Below are positions 8,127 to 16,931 of a stretch of DNA of 64,000 nt, piece by piece. Origin of the DNA: Phytohabitans houttuyneae (GTDB lineage Bacteria; Actinomycetota; Actinomycetes; Mycobacteriales; Micromonosporaceae). A program made the position numbers and the translations under genes. The notes under the pieces were generated by a model. That model made no database searches, had not been told where the DNA came from, and saw nothing but the letters and a program-made list of their open reading frames with translations. The stretch lies in assembly GCF_011764425.1 (NCBI RefSeq), contig NZ_BLPF01000002.1, positions 186,001-250,000 on the forward strand, in the 5' to 3' direction. The stretch's first letter is position 1, and each line of letters opens with the position of its first letter.

Positions 8127-8726
8127 GTGGAAACCGGTCCGATGCCCGGGCACATCGTCCGGATCCCGGAGGTTGCGAAGTCGACGCTGCGGTCATTGCT
8201 GGACCGGCACCGTACGACGTACGTACCGAGCTGGGAGGAGAACGCCTTCGGCCGGCTCAGCGGCGGCCTGTTCTGGGAGGCCGACCGCGCGTGGCGAAGG
8301 CACCGGCGGCTGCACCGTCTCTGGACCGGCTACCACTACGCCATCGGAACGACGAGCGTGGTGCTGGCCGCCACGGCCGGCTTCGGCGGGTTGAGCGAAC
8401 TGCTCGACGCCAAACAGGCGGCCGTCGTCGCTCTGGCGTCGGCAGTCGCCGGGGCCTTGGCGACGTTTCTCGGCAGCGACAAGAAGCGCGCCGAGACGGC
8501 CGCGCTGGCCAGCGCCTGGGACAGCTTCCGCGACGACATCTCGATCACGTACGAGACGCGCCCCGGTGCCGACCGCGCCGACCGTGCGCCACCCCCGGGC
8601 TGGGAGGTCGTGCTGGCCGATCTCCAACAACGGGCCAAGCGGCTGCGCGCCGGGGTCGCCGATCCACCGGCGCAGGTGCCAGCCTGGCCGGGCCACCCAG
8701 CCGGCAGCCAGGCCACCGCCCGATAG
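8127..8726 (+). CDS. SLATT-domain two-TM protein
   Basis: This protein is about 199 residues long. A basic amphipathic segment (ADRAWRRHRRLHRLWTGYHY) precedes two closely spaced hydrophobic helices (AIGTTSVVLAATAGFGGLS and AAVVALASAVAGALATFL). A cytosolic helical tail follows (SDKKRAETAALASAWDSFRDD). This layout is typical of SLATT proteins, predicted pore-forming or membrane-perturbing effectors found near nucleotide-second-messenger conflict systems. GTG 8127 is preferred because GATAAT lies 6 nt upstream; ATG 8142 is an alternative. No SMODS or SLOG partner lies beside it. Its neighbours are a sulfotransferase and a methyltransferase 13 bp downstream, so the role is open. Confidence 0.7.
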   Translation: METGPMPGHIVRIPEVAKSTLRSLLDRHRTTYVPSWEENAFGRLSGGLFWEADRAWRRHRRLHRLWTGYHYAIGTTSVVLAATAGFGGLSELLDAKQAAVVALASAVAGALATFLGSDKKRAETAALASAWDSFRDDISITYETRPGADRADRAPPPGWEVVLADLQQRAKRLRAGVADPPAQVPAWPGHPAGSQATAR

Positions 8727-8738
8727 CGCGGCGCCCTG

Positions 8739-9515
8739 ATGGATTGGGTCAAGACCTTCTACTCGGCGACGGGTGAGTGGTGGGGTGCCGCTGAAGCCAA
8801 GATCACGGATCGGGACCATGACCGCGTCTCACTGTTGCGGCAGCACGCCGGGGCAGGGTCCATGCGGGTACTGGAACTCGGCTGCGGTTACGGCACCACT
8901 GCCGCGGCGCTGGCCGCCGCGGGGCATGTGGTGACCGCGGTGGAGGTCAGTGACCGTGCCCGTCATGCTGTCGACTTCGCCCGGCAAGCCACCCACGGTC
9001 GACTGTCCATAGTGCAGGAAGACTTCTACGCGGTACGGCTGCCGCAGCCGTTCGACGTCGTCTGCTACTGGGATGGTTTCGGAGTCGGCACGGACGCCGA
9101 CCAGCGCAGACTCCTCGTGCGGATCAGTCGTGAGTGGTTGAAGCCTGGCGGGGTCGCGCTCATCGATGTCTACAACCCCTTTGTGTGGGCCAGGTGGGAC
9201 GGCGACGAGGAACACAAACTTCCCAACCCAGACTTAGGGTACGAGCACGAGTTGCACGAGCGGACAACATTCGACCCCGTCGCCTGCGTGGCTACCGACA
9301 CGTGGTGGGACGCGGCCGACCCCGCGCGCAAGATCAGTCAGACCCTGCGTTGCTACACGCCCGCCGATCTCGCGTTGCTGCTTGACGGCACTGGTCTGGC
9401 CCTTACCGCGATCACCGTCGCAGGGCGCACCTTCGATCCGGCCACCGCGCAGCCCGGCTCCAGCGAACTGCTGCACGAACAGCACCAGTACCTCGCCGTC
9501 ATGCGGCGGCTCTAG
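8739..9515 (+). CDS. Class I SAM-dependent methyltransferase
   Basis: This 258-residue protein has the Rossmann methyltransferase motifs in order: motif I VLELGCGYGTTAAALA near residue 45, motif post-I VTAVEVSD, motif II FDVVCYWDGFGVG and motif III LKPGGVALIDVYNP. WARWDGDEE and the C-terminal sheet resemble small-molecule methyltransferases more than DNA enzymes. It starts 13 bp after the SLATT gene and may be cotranscribed. Its stop overlaps the stop of the convergent LRV gene by 4 bp. The substrate is unknown. Confidence 0.88.
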   Translation: MDWVKTFYSATGEWWGAAEAKITDRDHDRVSLLRQHAGAGSMRVLELGCGYGTTAAALAAAGHVVTAVEVSDRARHAVDFARQATHGRLSIVQEDFYAVRLPQPFDVVCYWDGFGVGTDADQRRLLVRISREWLKPGGVALIDVYNPFVWARWDGDEEHKLPNPDLGYEHELHERTTFDPVACVATDTWWDAADPARKISQTLRCYTPADLALLLDGTGLALTAITVAGRTFDPATAQPGSSELLHEQHQYLAVMRRL

Positions 9516-10741
9516 TCGTCGTCGGGAAGCTGGTCGGGCTTCCAGTTGCCGAGGTACACCCGCGGTGTGCCGTCGACCTGTTCGTCTTTCAGGGTCGCGG
9601 CGTCGACGGCGACGCGCTCCATAATGGACACCGGCAGGTGCGGGCTCGCGGCGGCTCGTTCGGCGGCCACCGGCTCCTCGAGGAGTGCGAGTACGCGGTC
9701 GGGCGACAGGCGGGGGTCGCCCGCGACGGCTCTGCGCACGAACGGGTGGGGGTCGTGGCTGAGCCGTTCGACGAGGTGCGGTGGAGCCTCGGGGTCCATG
9801 ACGACCAGGCAGCGTGCCTGGGGATCGGGGTCGTCGGCGAGGCGGGCCAGGCCGATGCGTTCGAAAGCGGGGTGGTGCAACAGCTGGCTCCGGGTCAGGT
9901 GCTGGCCCTCCAGGTAGGCGCGCAGGACGGTCTGGGACGACACCGTCTCGTGGTTCTCGCAGAGCAGCAGCCGTACCGCGTAGTCGCCGTCCTCGGCCAG
10001 TACCGCGATCAGGTCCGCGGGCAGCGCCGGGTTGTACGCGACGCTGCGGCGTAGGCCGATGTGCGCCGAGTACACGCAGCGGCGCTGCTGCTCGGGATCG
10101 CGCGTTTCGGCCGCCCAGCGCGCCGGGTGTATCCGGTCCTGCGGCTCCACCCGGTAGTCGATCGCCGCTCGCTGCTCCTCGGTGAGCTCCGGCCTCATCG
10201 AGACTTGGAGCCGCACCCTGGGCGACGGGTCGGTGGCCAGCGCGGCGACGAGGTCGGCCGGCAGCCGGGGATCCGCGGCGGCGTGGAACCGGTCCCACTC
10301 GTTGTCACTGCCGGCCAGCGCCTCGGCCTGCGCGCGGTCCAGCGGCGACTGCTCGACATCCGCCGCCGGCTCGTCGGCCTCTCGCGGCGCCAGTGACAGG
10401 CGCTCGCGCAGCTCCGGCGGCAGCCGGTAGCTGTGGGCGATCGCGTCGCGCAGGCGGGCGTCGCGCTCGATCAACCGGCGGTAGGCCCATTCAGGCAACG
10501 GCTCCACCGCGCCCTCCAGCAGCATGTACAGGACCCTGAACTCGGGGTCGTCGAGGAACCTCAACCGTTGCTCGGTCGTCAGGACGGTCGACTCGGCCAG
10601 CGCCGCCCGCACGTTGGTGTCGGGGTGGTCGACCAGCGCGTCGAACTGCTCGTCCGTCCACTCCGGACGGTAGGTCAGGTGGGTCAGCACTTCGCTCGGG
10701 TACTCGTCGACGAGCCGTCGTAGCAGCGGGCCGGGTACCAC
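9512..10741 (-). CDS. LRV/HEAT-like alpha-solenoid repeat protein
   Basis: This protein of about 409 residues is built of 20-25-residue repeats of the form hxxLAxDPDxxVRxxLAxNPxLPxxL, for example DLVAALATDPSPRVRLQVSMRP and LIAVLAEDGDYAVRLLLCEN. This is the leucine-rich-repeat-variant/HEAT pattern of a curved binding scaffold; no catalytic motif is seen. The start is uncertain. Coding-like sequence in the same frame (FALHANDAFLARYHNP, RARLRGLVNNP) continues about 28 codons upstream of GTG 10741 to a TGA without another ATG or GTG, so a CTG start or a mutated start is possible. It is convergent with the methyltransferase. Partner unknown. Confidence 0.8.
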   Translation of the reverse strand: MVPGPLLRRLVDEYPSEVLTHLTYRPEWTDEQFDALVDHPDTNVRAALAESTVLTTEQRLRFLDDPEFRVLYMLLEGAVEPLPEWAYRRLIERDARLRDAIAHSYRLPPELRERLSLAPREADEPAADVEQSPLDRAQAEALAGSDNEWDRFHAAADPRLPADLVAALATDPSPRVRLQVSMRPELTEEQRAAIDYRVEPQDRIHPARWAAETRDPEQQRRCVYSAHIGLRRSVAYNPALPADLIAVLAEDGDYAVRLLLCENHETVSSQTVLRAYLEGQHLTRSQLLHHPAFERIGLARLADDPDPQARCLVVMDPEAPPHLVERLSHDPHPFVRRAVAGDPRLSPDRVLALLEEPVAAERAAASPHLPVSIMERVAVDAATLKDEQVDGTPRVYLGNWKPDQLPDDD

Positions 10742-10977
10742 CGGGTTGTTGACCAGTCCTCGCAGCCGAGCTCGGACAGGGTTGTGGTAGCGGGCCAGGA
10801 ATGCGTCGTTGGCGTGCAGCGCGAACCTCCGAGACGTCGATCAACTTTACGCGGTCCCGGCGCGCCAGCCGGGCGGCGTGACGCCCAGCGTAGGACGGGT
10901 GCGCTTGTCGCCCCGCTTGGTGGCGGTCGCGGTATTCCCTGGCGGGCCATCTGGTCCCCCTTTTAGGCTCACTCGGT

Positions 10978-11964
10978 ATGCGCGTGACCCACTCGCTCCT
11001 GCACGCCGAGGACCTCGCCCAGCTCGTGGAACGGGAGTACGCCGTCGCGGCGCCCGTCAAGGTGAGCCTGCTGAACCGCGGCTTCAACGACACCTACCTC
11101 GTCACCGACGTCGAGGGCGGTCGCCGCGTGCTGCGGGTCTACAACCGGGAGAAGTACTGGATCCGTTCGGAGTCCGACCTGCGCTTCGAGCTCGACCTGC
11201 TCGAGCACCTGGCCGCGGCCGGGTTGGGCGTCATCCGCCCGTACCAGCGGACCGGCGGCGACCGGCTCGGCCGGCTGACCGCGCCCGAGGGCGAACGATG
11301 CTTCGCCCTGTTCACCTACGCGCCTGGCGCGCCCTTGTACGACGGCACGCTGACCGCGAGGCAGTGGCGCGAGCTCGGCTCCGGAATCGCCCGGATGCAC
11401 CTGGAGATGGACGCCTTCCAAACGCGCCACGACCGCTACCACCTCGACGAACGCATCCTCGTCGAACGGCCGCTGGCCAGCCTGGCACCCTATGCCCGCT
11501 CGGACCAAGCCGCGGCGGACCTCGTCGAACTCGGCAAGCTCGGCGAGCAGCTGGCCGGCGAGATCCAGCGGCTCCGGGCGATCGGCGGCGCGTACGGCAT
11601 CATCCACGCTGACCTGCACCGAGGCAACATCAACATCGACGGCGAGGGGCGGTTCGTCACGTTCGACTTCGACCACTGCGGGTTCGGGCTGCGCGCGTAC
11701 GACCTGGTCTCCGCCTATCGCGGGCCCGACTCGCCGCAGGAGGAGCGCGAACGGTGGGCAGCCGTCCTGGCCGGCTACCAGCAGGTCCGTCCGCTGAGCC
11801 AGGACGAGGTGGCCAGCTTCCCGGTACTGGCCGCCTGCCGGGCGATGTGGGACGTCGGTGACTGGCTGGGTGCCACCGACCGCAACGGCAACGCGTGGGT
11901 GACCGAAGCCGTGATCGCCAAGCTGCTCGCGGACGTCCGCAAAGCAGAACCGGGCGACACGTAA
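10978..11964 (+). CDS. APH/choline-kinase-fold phosphotransferase
   Basis: This 328-residue aminoglycoside-phosphotransferase-fold kinase has a nucleotide-pocket strand (VLRVYNREKYWIRS), a catalytic loop IIHADLHRGNINID (HxDxxxxN) near residue 210 and a metal-binding FDFDHCGFG near residue 225. Such enzymes phosphorylate small hydroxyl compounds; homoserine kinase-like, choline kinase-like and resistance enzymes share the fold, so the substrate is not assignable. TAGGCT at 10964-10969 lies 8 nt before the ATG with no Shine-Dalgarno, consistent with a leaderless mRNA. It is divergent from the LRV gene. Confidence 0.85.
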   Translation: MRVTHSLLHAEDLAQLVEREYAVAAPVKVSLLNRGFNDTYLVTDVEGGRRVLRVYNREKYWIRSESDLRFELDLLEHLAAAGLGVIRPYQRTGGDRLGRLTAPEGERCFALFTYAPGAPLYDGTLTARQWRELGSGIARMHLEMDAFQTRHDRYHLDERILVERPLASLAPYARSDQAAADLVELGKLGEQLAGEIQRLRAIGGAYGIIHADLHRGNINIDGEGRFVTFDFDHCGFGLRAYDLVSAYRGPDSPQEERERWAAVLAGYQQVRPLSQDEVASFPVLAACRAMWDVGDWLGATDRNGNAWVTEAVIAKLLADVRKAEPGDT

Positions 11965-11980
11965 AGACCAGGCCGCGGTG

Positions 11981-12807
11981 TCAGAGTCGCCGGGCGGCTC
12001 GTACCGCGATCTCGCGCAACCACGCCGGATCGTCGTGGTACGTCTCGAGCACCTCGACCCGGTCGCCGACCCGCAAAGCCACGGTGAGCGCCGTCCCCTC
12101 CTGGACGTTGGTCAGCCGCTCGCCGGTGCGGGCGTCGACGGTGTGGTAGGTGTGACGGGTCATCAGCGAGTCGTCGCCGGCGAAGCCCTCCTGCAGGAGG
12201 GTGCGCCGGTGCACCGTCCGCGCGGGACGCTCATCCGTGGATCCCTCGCCGCCCGCGTAGCTGTACTCCGGGCAGGCCGCCACGGCCCGCCGCGCGTCGG
12301 TCATCACCTGCTGCCCGACGGTCGCGGGATAGCGGGTGAGGTTGGCGAACACATCGCGGTCGCCTCCACCGCTCGCCTGCTCGGTGACGATGTTGATGCG
12401 CCGCCAGGTGTACGGGTGCGGCTCCGCGATCCCCAGGGCCGAGTACGCCGGACATTGTTCCATCGAGAACGACCAGCTCGGGTCCTCGCCGGGGGCGATG
12501 GCATGCTCGTTGTCAAGGTGGTACCCTCGCCGACGTCTGCCGGCTGCACCAGCGCATCCGGCCCGAACCAGCCCGCTGGAAGGCTCACGGTAGGCGTGGA
12601 CCCTACCGGTGGTGGCGCCGCGTCCTGATGCGACGGTCGGACCACCAGCCACACCGAGGCGAGCAGGAGCACGAGGGCGAGCGGAGCCACCGCGACGGTA
12701 CGCAGCGTGCGTCGCCGGCCGCGCGCCCGGATCTGCGTCGGCTGCGGCCAGCGCACGTCCGCGAGGTCGCGGGCGAGCAGGCGGGGCAGTTCGCCGGGGT
12801 CACGCAT
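11981..12807 (-). pseudogene. Membrane partner of SigE-type sigma factor (putative anti-sigma), single-base frameshift
   Basis: The N-terminal frame has a cytosolic stretch (LPRLLARDLADVRWPQPTQI), one TM helix (VAVAPLALVLLLASVWLVV) and a Pro-rich linker up to DVGEG. The extracytoplasmic domain (HLDNEHAIAPGEDPSWSFS, RHTYHTVDARTGERL) continues in another frame. One added C/G in the run at 12524-12526 joins them as G-E-G-Y-H-L-D and gives 275 residues. The start overlaps the sigma stop by 8 bp and uses GGAGGAGG, which indicates translational coupling. By position and topology it is a likely anti-sigma factor, although no zinc HxxxCxxC motif is visible. Confidence 0.72.
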
Positions 12808-13297
12808 CGCGCGCCTCCTCCATGTCGACGGTGAGCAACCCGGTCAACGCGGCTCGGCCGCGGGCGAGCCGCGCCTTGACGGTCCCCGCCGGGGCGCCGG
12901 TCTCCCGGGCTACGTCGGCGACGGACAGGCCGAGCAGGTAGTAGAGGGTCAGTGCGGTCCGCTGCTCCTGCGGCAGCCGCCGCATCGCGGTGACGATGTC
13001 GACGGTGTCGGGGCCGGGCTCGGGCACGGGATCGCTGGGCCCGTGCCGTACGTGGGCGCGGACACGGCTGCGCAGGCTCCGCCACCGGCTCACCGCGATG
13101 CGGGTAGCCACGAGGCGTACCCATGCCTCCGGGTCCTGGTACCGGCCAACCGTCGCCCACCGCTGCCAGGCCCGCACGTACGCTTCCTGCGCCGCGTCCT
13201 GCGCTTCGGCGAGGTCGCCGGTCACCACGTAGACGTAGCCGAGCAGCCGTTGCCGGCTGCCGCGGTAGAACTCGTCGAACCCTTCGACGTCACGCAC
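12800..13297 (-). CDS. SigE-family ECF sigma factor
   Basis: This short sigma-70 protein of about 165 residues has region 2 (FDEFYRGSRQRLLGYVYVVTGDLAEAQDAAQEAYVRAW, then YQDPEAWVRLVATRIAVSRW) and region 4 (RRLPQEQRTALTLYYLLGLSVADVARETGAPAGTVKARLARGRAAL). Size and region-2 wording match the actinobacterial SigE-type ECF subfamily. GTG 13297 is preferred because it gives RDVEGFDEFYRGS; a longer start at 13390 has no conserved sequence. The 3' end overlaps the membrane partner at 12807 by 8 bp, so the two form one transcript. The signal is probably an envelope stress. Confidence 0.88.
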   Translation of the reverse strand: MRDVEGFDEFYRGSRQRLLGYVYVVTGDLAEAQDAAQEAYVRAWQRWATVGRYQDPEAWVRLVATRIAVSRWRSLRSRVRAHVRHGPSDPVPEPGPDTVDIVTAMRRLPQEQRTALTLYYLLGLSVADVARETGAPAGTVKARLARGRAALTGLLTVDMEEARDA

Positions 13298-13427
13298 CAG
13301 CGCCTCCCCAGAGAAAGGGTCGCCAAGCACACGCACCTGGGCGGGTGTCCGGTTGCCGCGTGGCGCGACTTCCTGAACGCGCAGAGCCAACGACGTCGCC
13401 GGCCTGGCCGTTTCCCGGGCTACGGCA

Positions 13428-13796
13428 TCACCTGCCGGCCCGGCGAAGCATCGCGTCTGTCTCGGGATCGGGCATGAGCTCGCGAACCTCTTGCGCGCAG
13501 CGGCAAGAGTCGGCGATCCTGGCGGCCCACGTCAGTGCTTCCTCGCGCGAGGCCACGTCGATGATCACGAACCCGCCGATGACCGCCTTGGTCTCTGGGT
13601 ACGGGCCGTCGGTCGCCGTCCCGTCCGTGGCCACGATGCTGGCCCGCTGGCGTTCGAGTCCGGCGCCGAAGACGAACACGCCGGCGTCCACGGCGTCCTG
13701 GACCACCGCGTGTGAGGCCTTTCCCACCGCGGGCCAGTCTTCGTCGGGGATGTGGTCCATCGCGCCGTCATCGAACGAGATCAGGTACCGCGCCAT
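13428..13796 (-). CDS. YciI-family (DGPF-domain) protein
   Basis: This 122-residue protein starts ARYLISFDDGAMDHIPDEDW and carries the family turn TDGPYPETKAVIGGFVIIDVASREEALTWAARI. DGPYxETKExxGGF is the YciI/DGPF signature of small dimeric ferredoxin-like proteins. In actinomycetes they often sit beside ECF sigma factors, as here beside the SigE-type gene. The biochemical role is not established. A GGGGAGG Shine-Dalgarno precedes the ATG. Confidence 0.88.
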   Translation of the reverse strand: MARYLISFDDGAMDHIPDEDWPAVGKASHAVVQDAVDAGVFVFGAGLERQRASIVATDGTATDGPYPETKAVIGGFVIIDVASREEALTWAARIADSCRCAQEVRELMPDPETDAMLRRAGR

Positions 13797-13892
13797 CCGT
13801 GCCTCCCCTTGTCCCGGCGGTGATCATGACACCGCCGCTGGCCTCGGATAATCCCATACCCGCCGCGCGTTGGATCTACCTATCCTCGACGC

Positions 13893-14252
13893 ATGCCGGT
13901 GACGAGGCGACGCCTGTTCTGGAGGTTCGTGGCCGTGGGCGCTGCGATCGGCGCCGCGTGCCACACCCTGCTGATCGTCATCGTCGGTCTGGCTCCGTGG
14001 TCCGGCGACGACCCAGGTCAATGGTCGATGTACCTCGTCTTCGTGAGCGCTGCCGCCCTCGACCTGGTGGGCCGACGTGGCCGCGATCGGCCACTACCGG
14101 CGGGTGCTGAGCGCGCTCGCCGGTACCGGCATGACCGCGTTCGTCACGCTGCACCATTTCACGCTGCCGCGCTGGTTCGCCGCCGCCGGCGGCTGGCTCG
14201 CGCCCGACGCGGTCGACGTGTTCGCACGCTACTGCTCCTATGTGGCCGGTGA
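13893..14252 (+). pseudogene. Truncated membrane-protein gene fused out of frame to GH1 remnant
   Basis: The ORF opens with a basic N-terminus and two hydrophobic segments (FWRFVAVGAAIGAACHTLLIVIVGL and MYLVFVSAAALDL). From about 14060 on, the DNA codes for a beta-glucosidase in another frame, so the last ~65 residues are out-of-frame nonsense. A TATCCT hexamer 6 nt before the ATG suggests a leaderless start. It looks like the 5' end of a membrane-protein gene whose remainder was deleted together with the 5' part of the next gene. Confidence 0.5.
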
Positions 14253-15011
14253 GCTCGGCGACCTCATGCCGTACGTGTGCACGGTCAACGAGCCGCAGAT
14301 GGTCGCCCTGCACGGCTACCTGGAGGGCTATCATCCGCCCGGCATCACCAACCCGGTGTTGTGGAAGCGGGCCGGACGTTCCCTGCTGGCCGCGCACCAC
14401 GCCGCGGTCCGCGCCGTCCGCGCCGCCTCACCCCACTCGCGGACTGGGCTGGCGGTGAACCTTCCGCTGCTGGCGCCGATCCGCAACGACGACGCCTGTC
14501 ACGCCTTCCACCGCCTGATGGAGCGGGAGATCGTCGACCTCTACCTCGACGGCCTCACCGGCGCCGACCGCGGCGACTGGCTCGGCGTGCAGTACTACCG
14601 CAAACAGTGGGTCGACCCCGCCTCACCGACCTTCTTCGCCGAACCGCCGGACGGCTTCGCCCGCACCAGATGGGCTGGGCGGTGCACCCGGACGGGCTCC
14701 GGCAGGTGTTGCACCGCGCGGCCAGGACCGGGCTGCCGCTCAACGTCACCGAAAACGGCATCGCCACCGAGGACGACACCGAACGCGTCGACTACCTGCA
14801 CACCCACCTGGCCGCGCTCGCACAGGCCCGCGCGGAGGGCGTCGACGTGCGCGGCTACCTGCACTGGTCGGCGTTCGACAACTTCGAGTGGAGCGAGGGG
14901 TACCGCCCGAAGTTCGGCCTTATCGCCGTCGCGGACGACTTCACCCGCGTACCCAAACCAAGCGCCCAGGTCTTCGCTCGGATCGCCGCGACTGGCCAGC
15001 TGGGCGGGTGA
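14062..15011 (+). pseudogene. GH1 beta-glucosidase, 5'-truncated and frameshifted
   Basis: The sequence encodes the GH1 segments AIGHYRRVLSALAGTG, TLHHFTLPRWF, the acid/base motif TVNEPQM, then QMGWAVHPDGLRQVL, the nucleophile motif NVTENGIA and the terminal HWSAFDNFEWSEGY. Both catalytic Glu are present, but the first ~75-80 residues of the barrel are missing and the 5' edge abuts a membrane-protein fragment near 14060. A second lesion, one missing C at 14666-14667, separates FART from QMGWAV. Adding it restores the frame, so this lesion may be an assembly error. The 5' truncation is not explained that way, so the gene is probably dead. Confidence 0.85.
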
Positions 15012-15391
15012 TGGCGCCGGGCGGCCGGCGACCTCGCTCGGTCAGACCGGGTCCGTTGTCGGCGATGTGCCGGGCGGGTGGGCACTGCCTCCGGCGGGAG
15101 CACGTCTTTTCGGCGCCGGCTACGTTGGTCCGGCCGATGGGCGCGGTCCGGTCCGGCGCACGGAATGGCAACCCCTGCCAAACGGCGCACCGAGGCATCG
15201 GCTCCAATGTCCCACGACGCCGTTTCACAACACCGCCCAATTCCGTGATCGCCACGAGTGCGTTTTCGAAGATTTGTCTAAATGCTCGATTACGGTGTTT
15301 GCCAGCCGGACGTACGCTCAGGGGGCCACGACGCCAATTCGGCGAGTCGAGGCCCGAGCGCTCGCATTTTCGGGCGGATGGAAGCAGCCAC
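15012..15391. other. Non-coding region upstream of GRDP-like gene
   Basis: No convincing ORF is seen. The stretch around 15260-15310 is locally less GC-rich (TTGTCTAAATGCTCGATTAC) and is the most promoter-like part. Confidence 0.4.
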
Positions 15392-16078
15392 ATGATCTGG
15401 TTCAGGCTCAAAGAACGCCGCTCCGCTAAACGAGTCGCCGCCGTCGGTGACCTGCAGTTCCCGGCCAGCGGGCGGCAGCACCTGACAAATCGGTACCACC
15501 ATCTCAGCGGCGACAACATTCATCTTGTCGAAGTGGCGACCCGGCAATGGTTCCGGCTCCTGGCCCGCAACCCGAGGGAGAGCCTGATCATGCCCTCGCT
15601 GGTCGTCGACGACCTGTGGCAGGCGGTGGCCATGCGGGCACGCGAGTACGCCGCCTTCTGCGACGCCGCGTTCGGGCGCCCGCTGATCCACCGGCCCAGG
15701 TTCACGATGACCGCCGATGCGGATAGCCGCGAACGCGCCGCTCTGCTGGTGGCCACGCTCGGCCACGCCCGCAAGGACGAGGGCGGCGCCCCAGCCCTGC
15801 CGTTGCTGTTTCGAGTCGACGAAGAGCTGCGCATCCCGGACGGCAATCGCTACCTGGCCGACTGCGGGGGCCGCGGTGAATGCTTCCACGTCCCCGGCAC
15901 GATCTGCCTGCAGCACGTTCGCGGACCAGGCAAGCGGGTCCAAGGCGGCGGCATCCGCGGTGACCTGCCCTTCGCCGACGGCCGCTACGGCTATGCCGGC
16001 GGAGCCTTCCTGGCCGGCGGTGGCGTCACCATCGAGTCCACCGGTGTGGGCGGCGGCGACGGCGGCGGCGGCAACTGA
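15392..16078 (+). CDS. GRDP-like (glycine-rich-domain-protein-like) protein
   Basis: This 228-residue protein includes LTNRYHHLSGDNIHLVEVATRQWFRLLARNP, MPSLVVDDLWQAVAMRAREYAAFCDAAFGRPLIH and LPLLFRVDEELRIPDGNRYLADCGGRGECF, ending in a Gly-rich tail (GGGDGGGGN). The VDDLWxxxMRxRxYxxFCxxxFGRPLxH block matches my recollection of the GRDP-like/DUF1399 family, where a similar plant motif is DLIWHxH. Function in bacteria is unknown. ATG 15392 is the first in-frame Met before homology. It is followed by another Gly/Cys-rich reading frame. Confidence 0.65.
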   Translation: MIWFRLKERRSAKRVAAVGDLQFPASGRQHLTNRYHHLSGDNIHLVEVATRQWFRLLARNPRESLIMPSLVVDDLWQAVAMRAREYAAFCDAAFGRPLIHRPRFTMTADADSRERAALLVATLGHARKDEGGAPALPLLFRVDEELRIPDGNRYLADCGGRGECFHVPGTICLQHVRGPGKRVQGGGIRGDLPFADGRYGYAGGAFLAGGGVTIESTGVGGGDGGGGN

Positions 16079-16130
16079 CCCCGACAGCGTGTGCGCGGCC
16101 GCCGACCCGCGTTGACGGGGACTTCGCCGG

Positions 16131-16556
16131 GTGGTGCACGTGGACTACGACCGCGTGCGCTGGCTTCGCCGACGCACCATCGCGGCGGCCAGCGGCATGA
16201 GCACCGGGTCCGCGGCGGGCGACACCTCCGGCACGGATCCGCGGCCGGCGGCGTGGCCGCCCGGGTCGGCGTTCGGCAACACGCTCGGCGGCTCCGGCTC
16301 CGGCTCCGGCTGCGGCTCCGGCTGCGGCTGCGGCTGTGGTTCGGTGCGGCGGGACGTTGTGGAGAAAGCCACCGCCGCAAACGTAAATCTGGCTCGCGTG
16401 CCCGATTCGGACGCGAGCCGGCTGGACGAGTTGATCGGCGTGTTCCAGACGACCGACCACGAGTCCGCCGACGTCTGCCGGGGTAGCTCACGGGCGGCCA
16501 GCGTCCGGACCGGTCCGGCGTTCTCGGCAGCTGCCCACCGGCTTCCCTACGGCTGA
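16131..16556 (+). CDS. Possible Gly/Cys-rich small protein
   Basis: This 141-codon frame contains a Gly-Ser/Gly-Cys run (GGSGSGSGCGSGCGCGCGS) encoded by a GGCTSC hexamer repeat at about 16287-16345, then an amphipathic stretch (VEKATAANVNLARV). It follows the GRDP-like gene by 52 bp in the same direction. The opposite strand reads Pro-Glu/Pro-Gln repeats, so composition alone cannot prove coding. Treat as doubtful; ATG 16198 is an alternative start. Confidence 0.3.
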   Translation: MVHVDYDRVRWLRRRTIAAASGMSTGSAAGDTSGTDPRPAAWPPGSAFGNTLGGSGSGSGCGSGCGCGCGSVRRDVVEKATAANVNLARVPDSDASRLDELIGVFQTTDHESADVCRGSSRAASVRTGPAFSAAAHRLPYG

Positions 16557-16771
16557 TGGTCCGTCGTCCCGGCCGCTGACGAAGGACCCGCGACGCCTGT
16601 CAACGCTCGCGCCGATCCTCGTGCCCGGGTCCCGGAACCGGTTGATCGTCGCCGCCCGGGCGCCCGGGACCCGCAGCTGGCCGCCGCTCCTCACCCGCCG
16701 GCGCAGAACGATCCGCCCCGGGCGGCGACGATCAACAGCACGAGCGCGGGTCCGGGCCTGAAGCGGGCGGA

Positions 16772-16882
16772 TCAGAGCAGCGCGTACTCGACCATCGATG
16801 CCGCTGCCGCAGCACCTTGCCAGGCCAGCAGCACAGCCGTCGCTGCGGTTGCGACGATGACGAGTCGTTTCACGGCACGCAT
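16772..16882 (-). CDS. 36-residue exported-peptide-like ORF
   Basis: MRAVKRLVIVATAATAVLLA, then WQGAAAAASMVEYALL and stop. A GGGGAGG Shine-Dalgarno stands 6 nt before the ATG, so translation is plausible. It looks like a signal peptide with an AAA cleavage region and almost no mature part. The last residues, VEYALL, recall the start of Flp-type pilins, but the pilin helix that should follow is absent. It may be a truncated pilin gene or a tiny hydrophobic peptide. Confidence 0.4.
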   Translation of the reverse strand: MRAVKRLVIVATAATAVLLAWQGAAAAASMVEYALL

Positions 16883-16931
16883 GTGGGCCTCCCCTGAAAT
16901 TGAAAGTGTTCGCCGTCCATTAGAGCACCTT

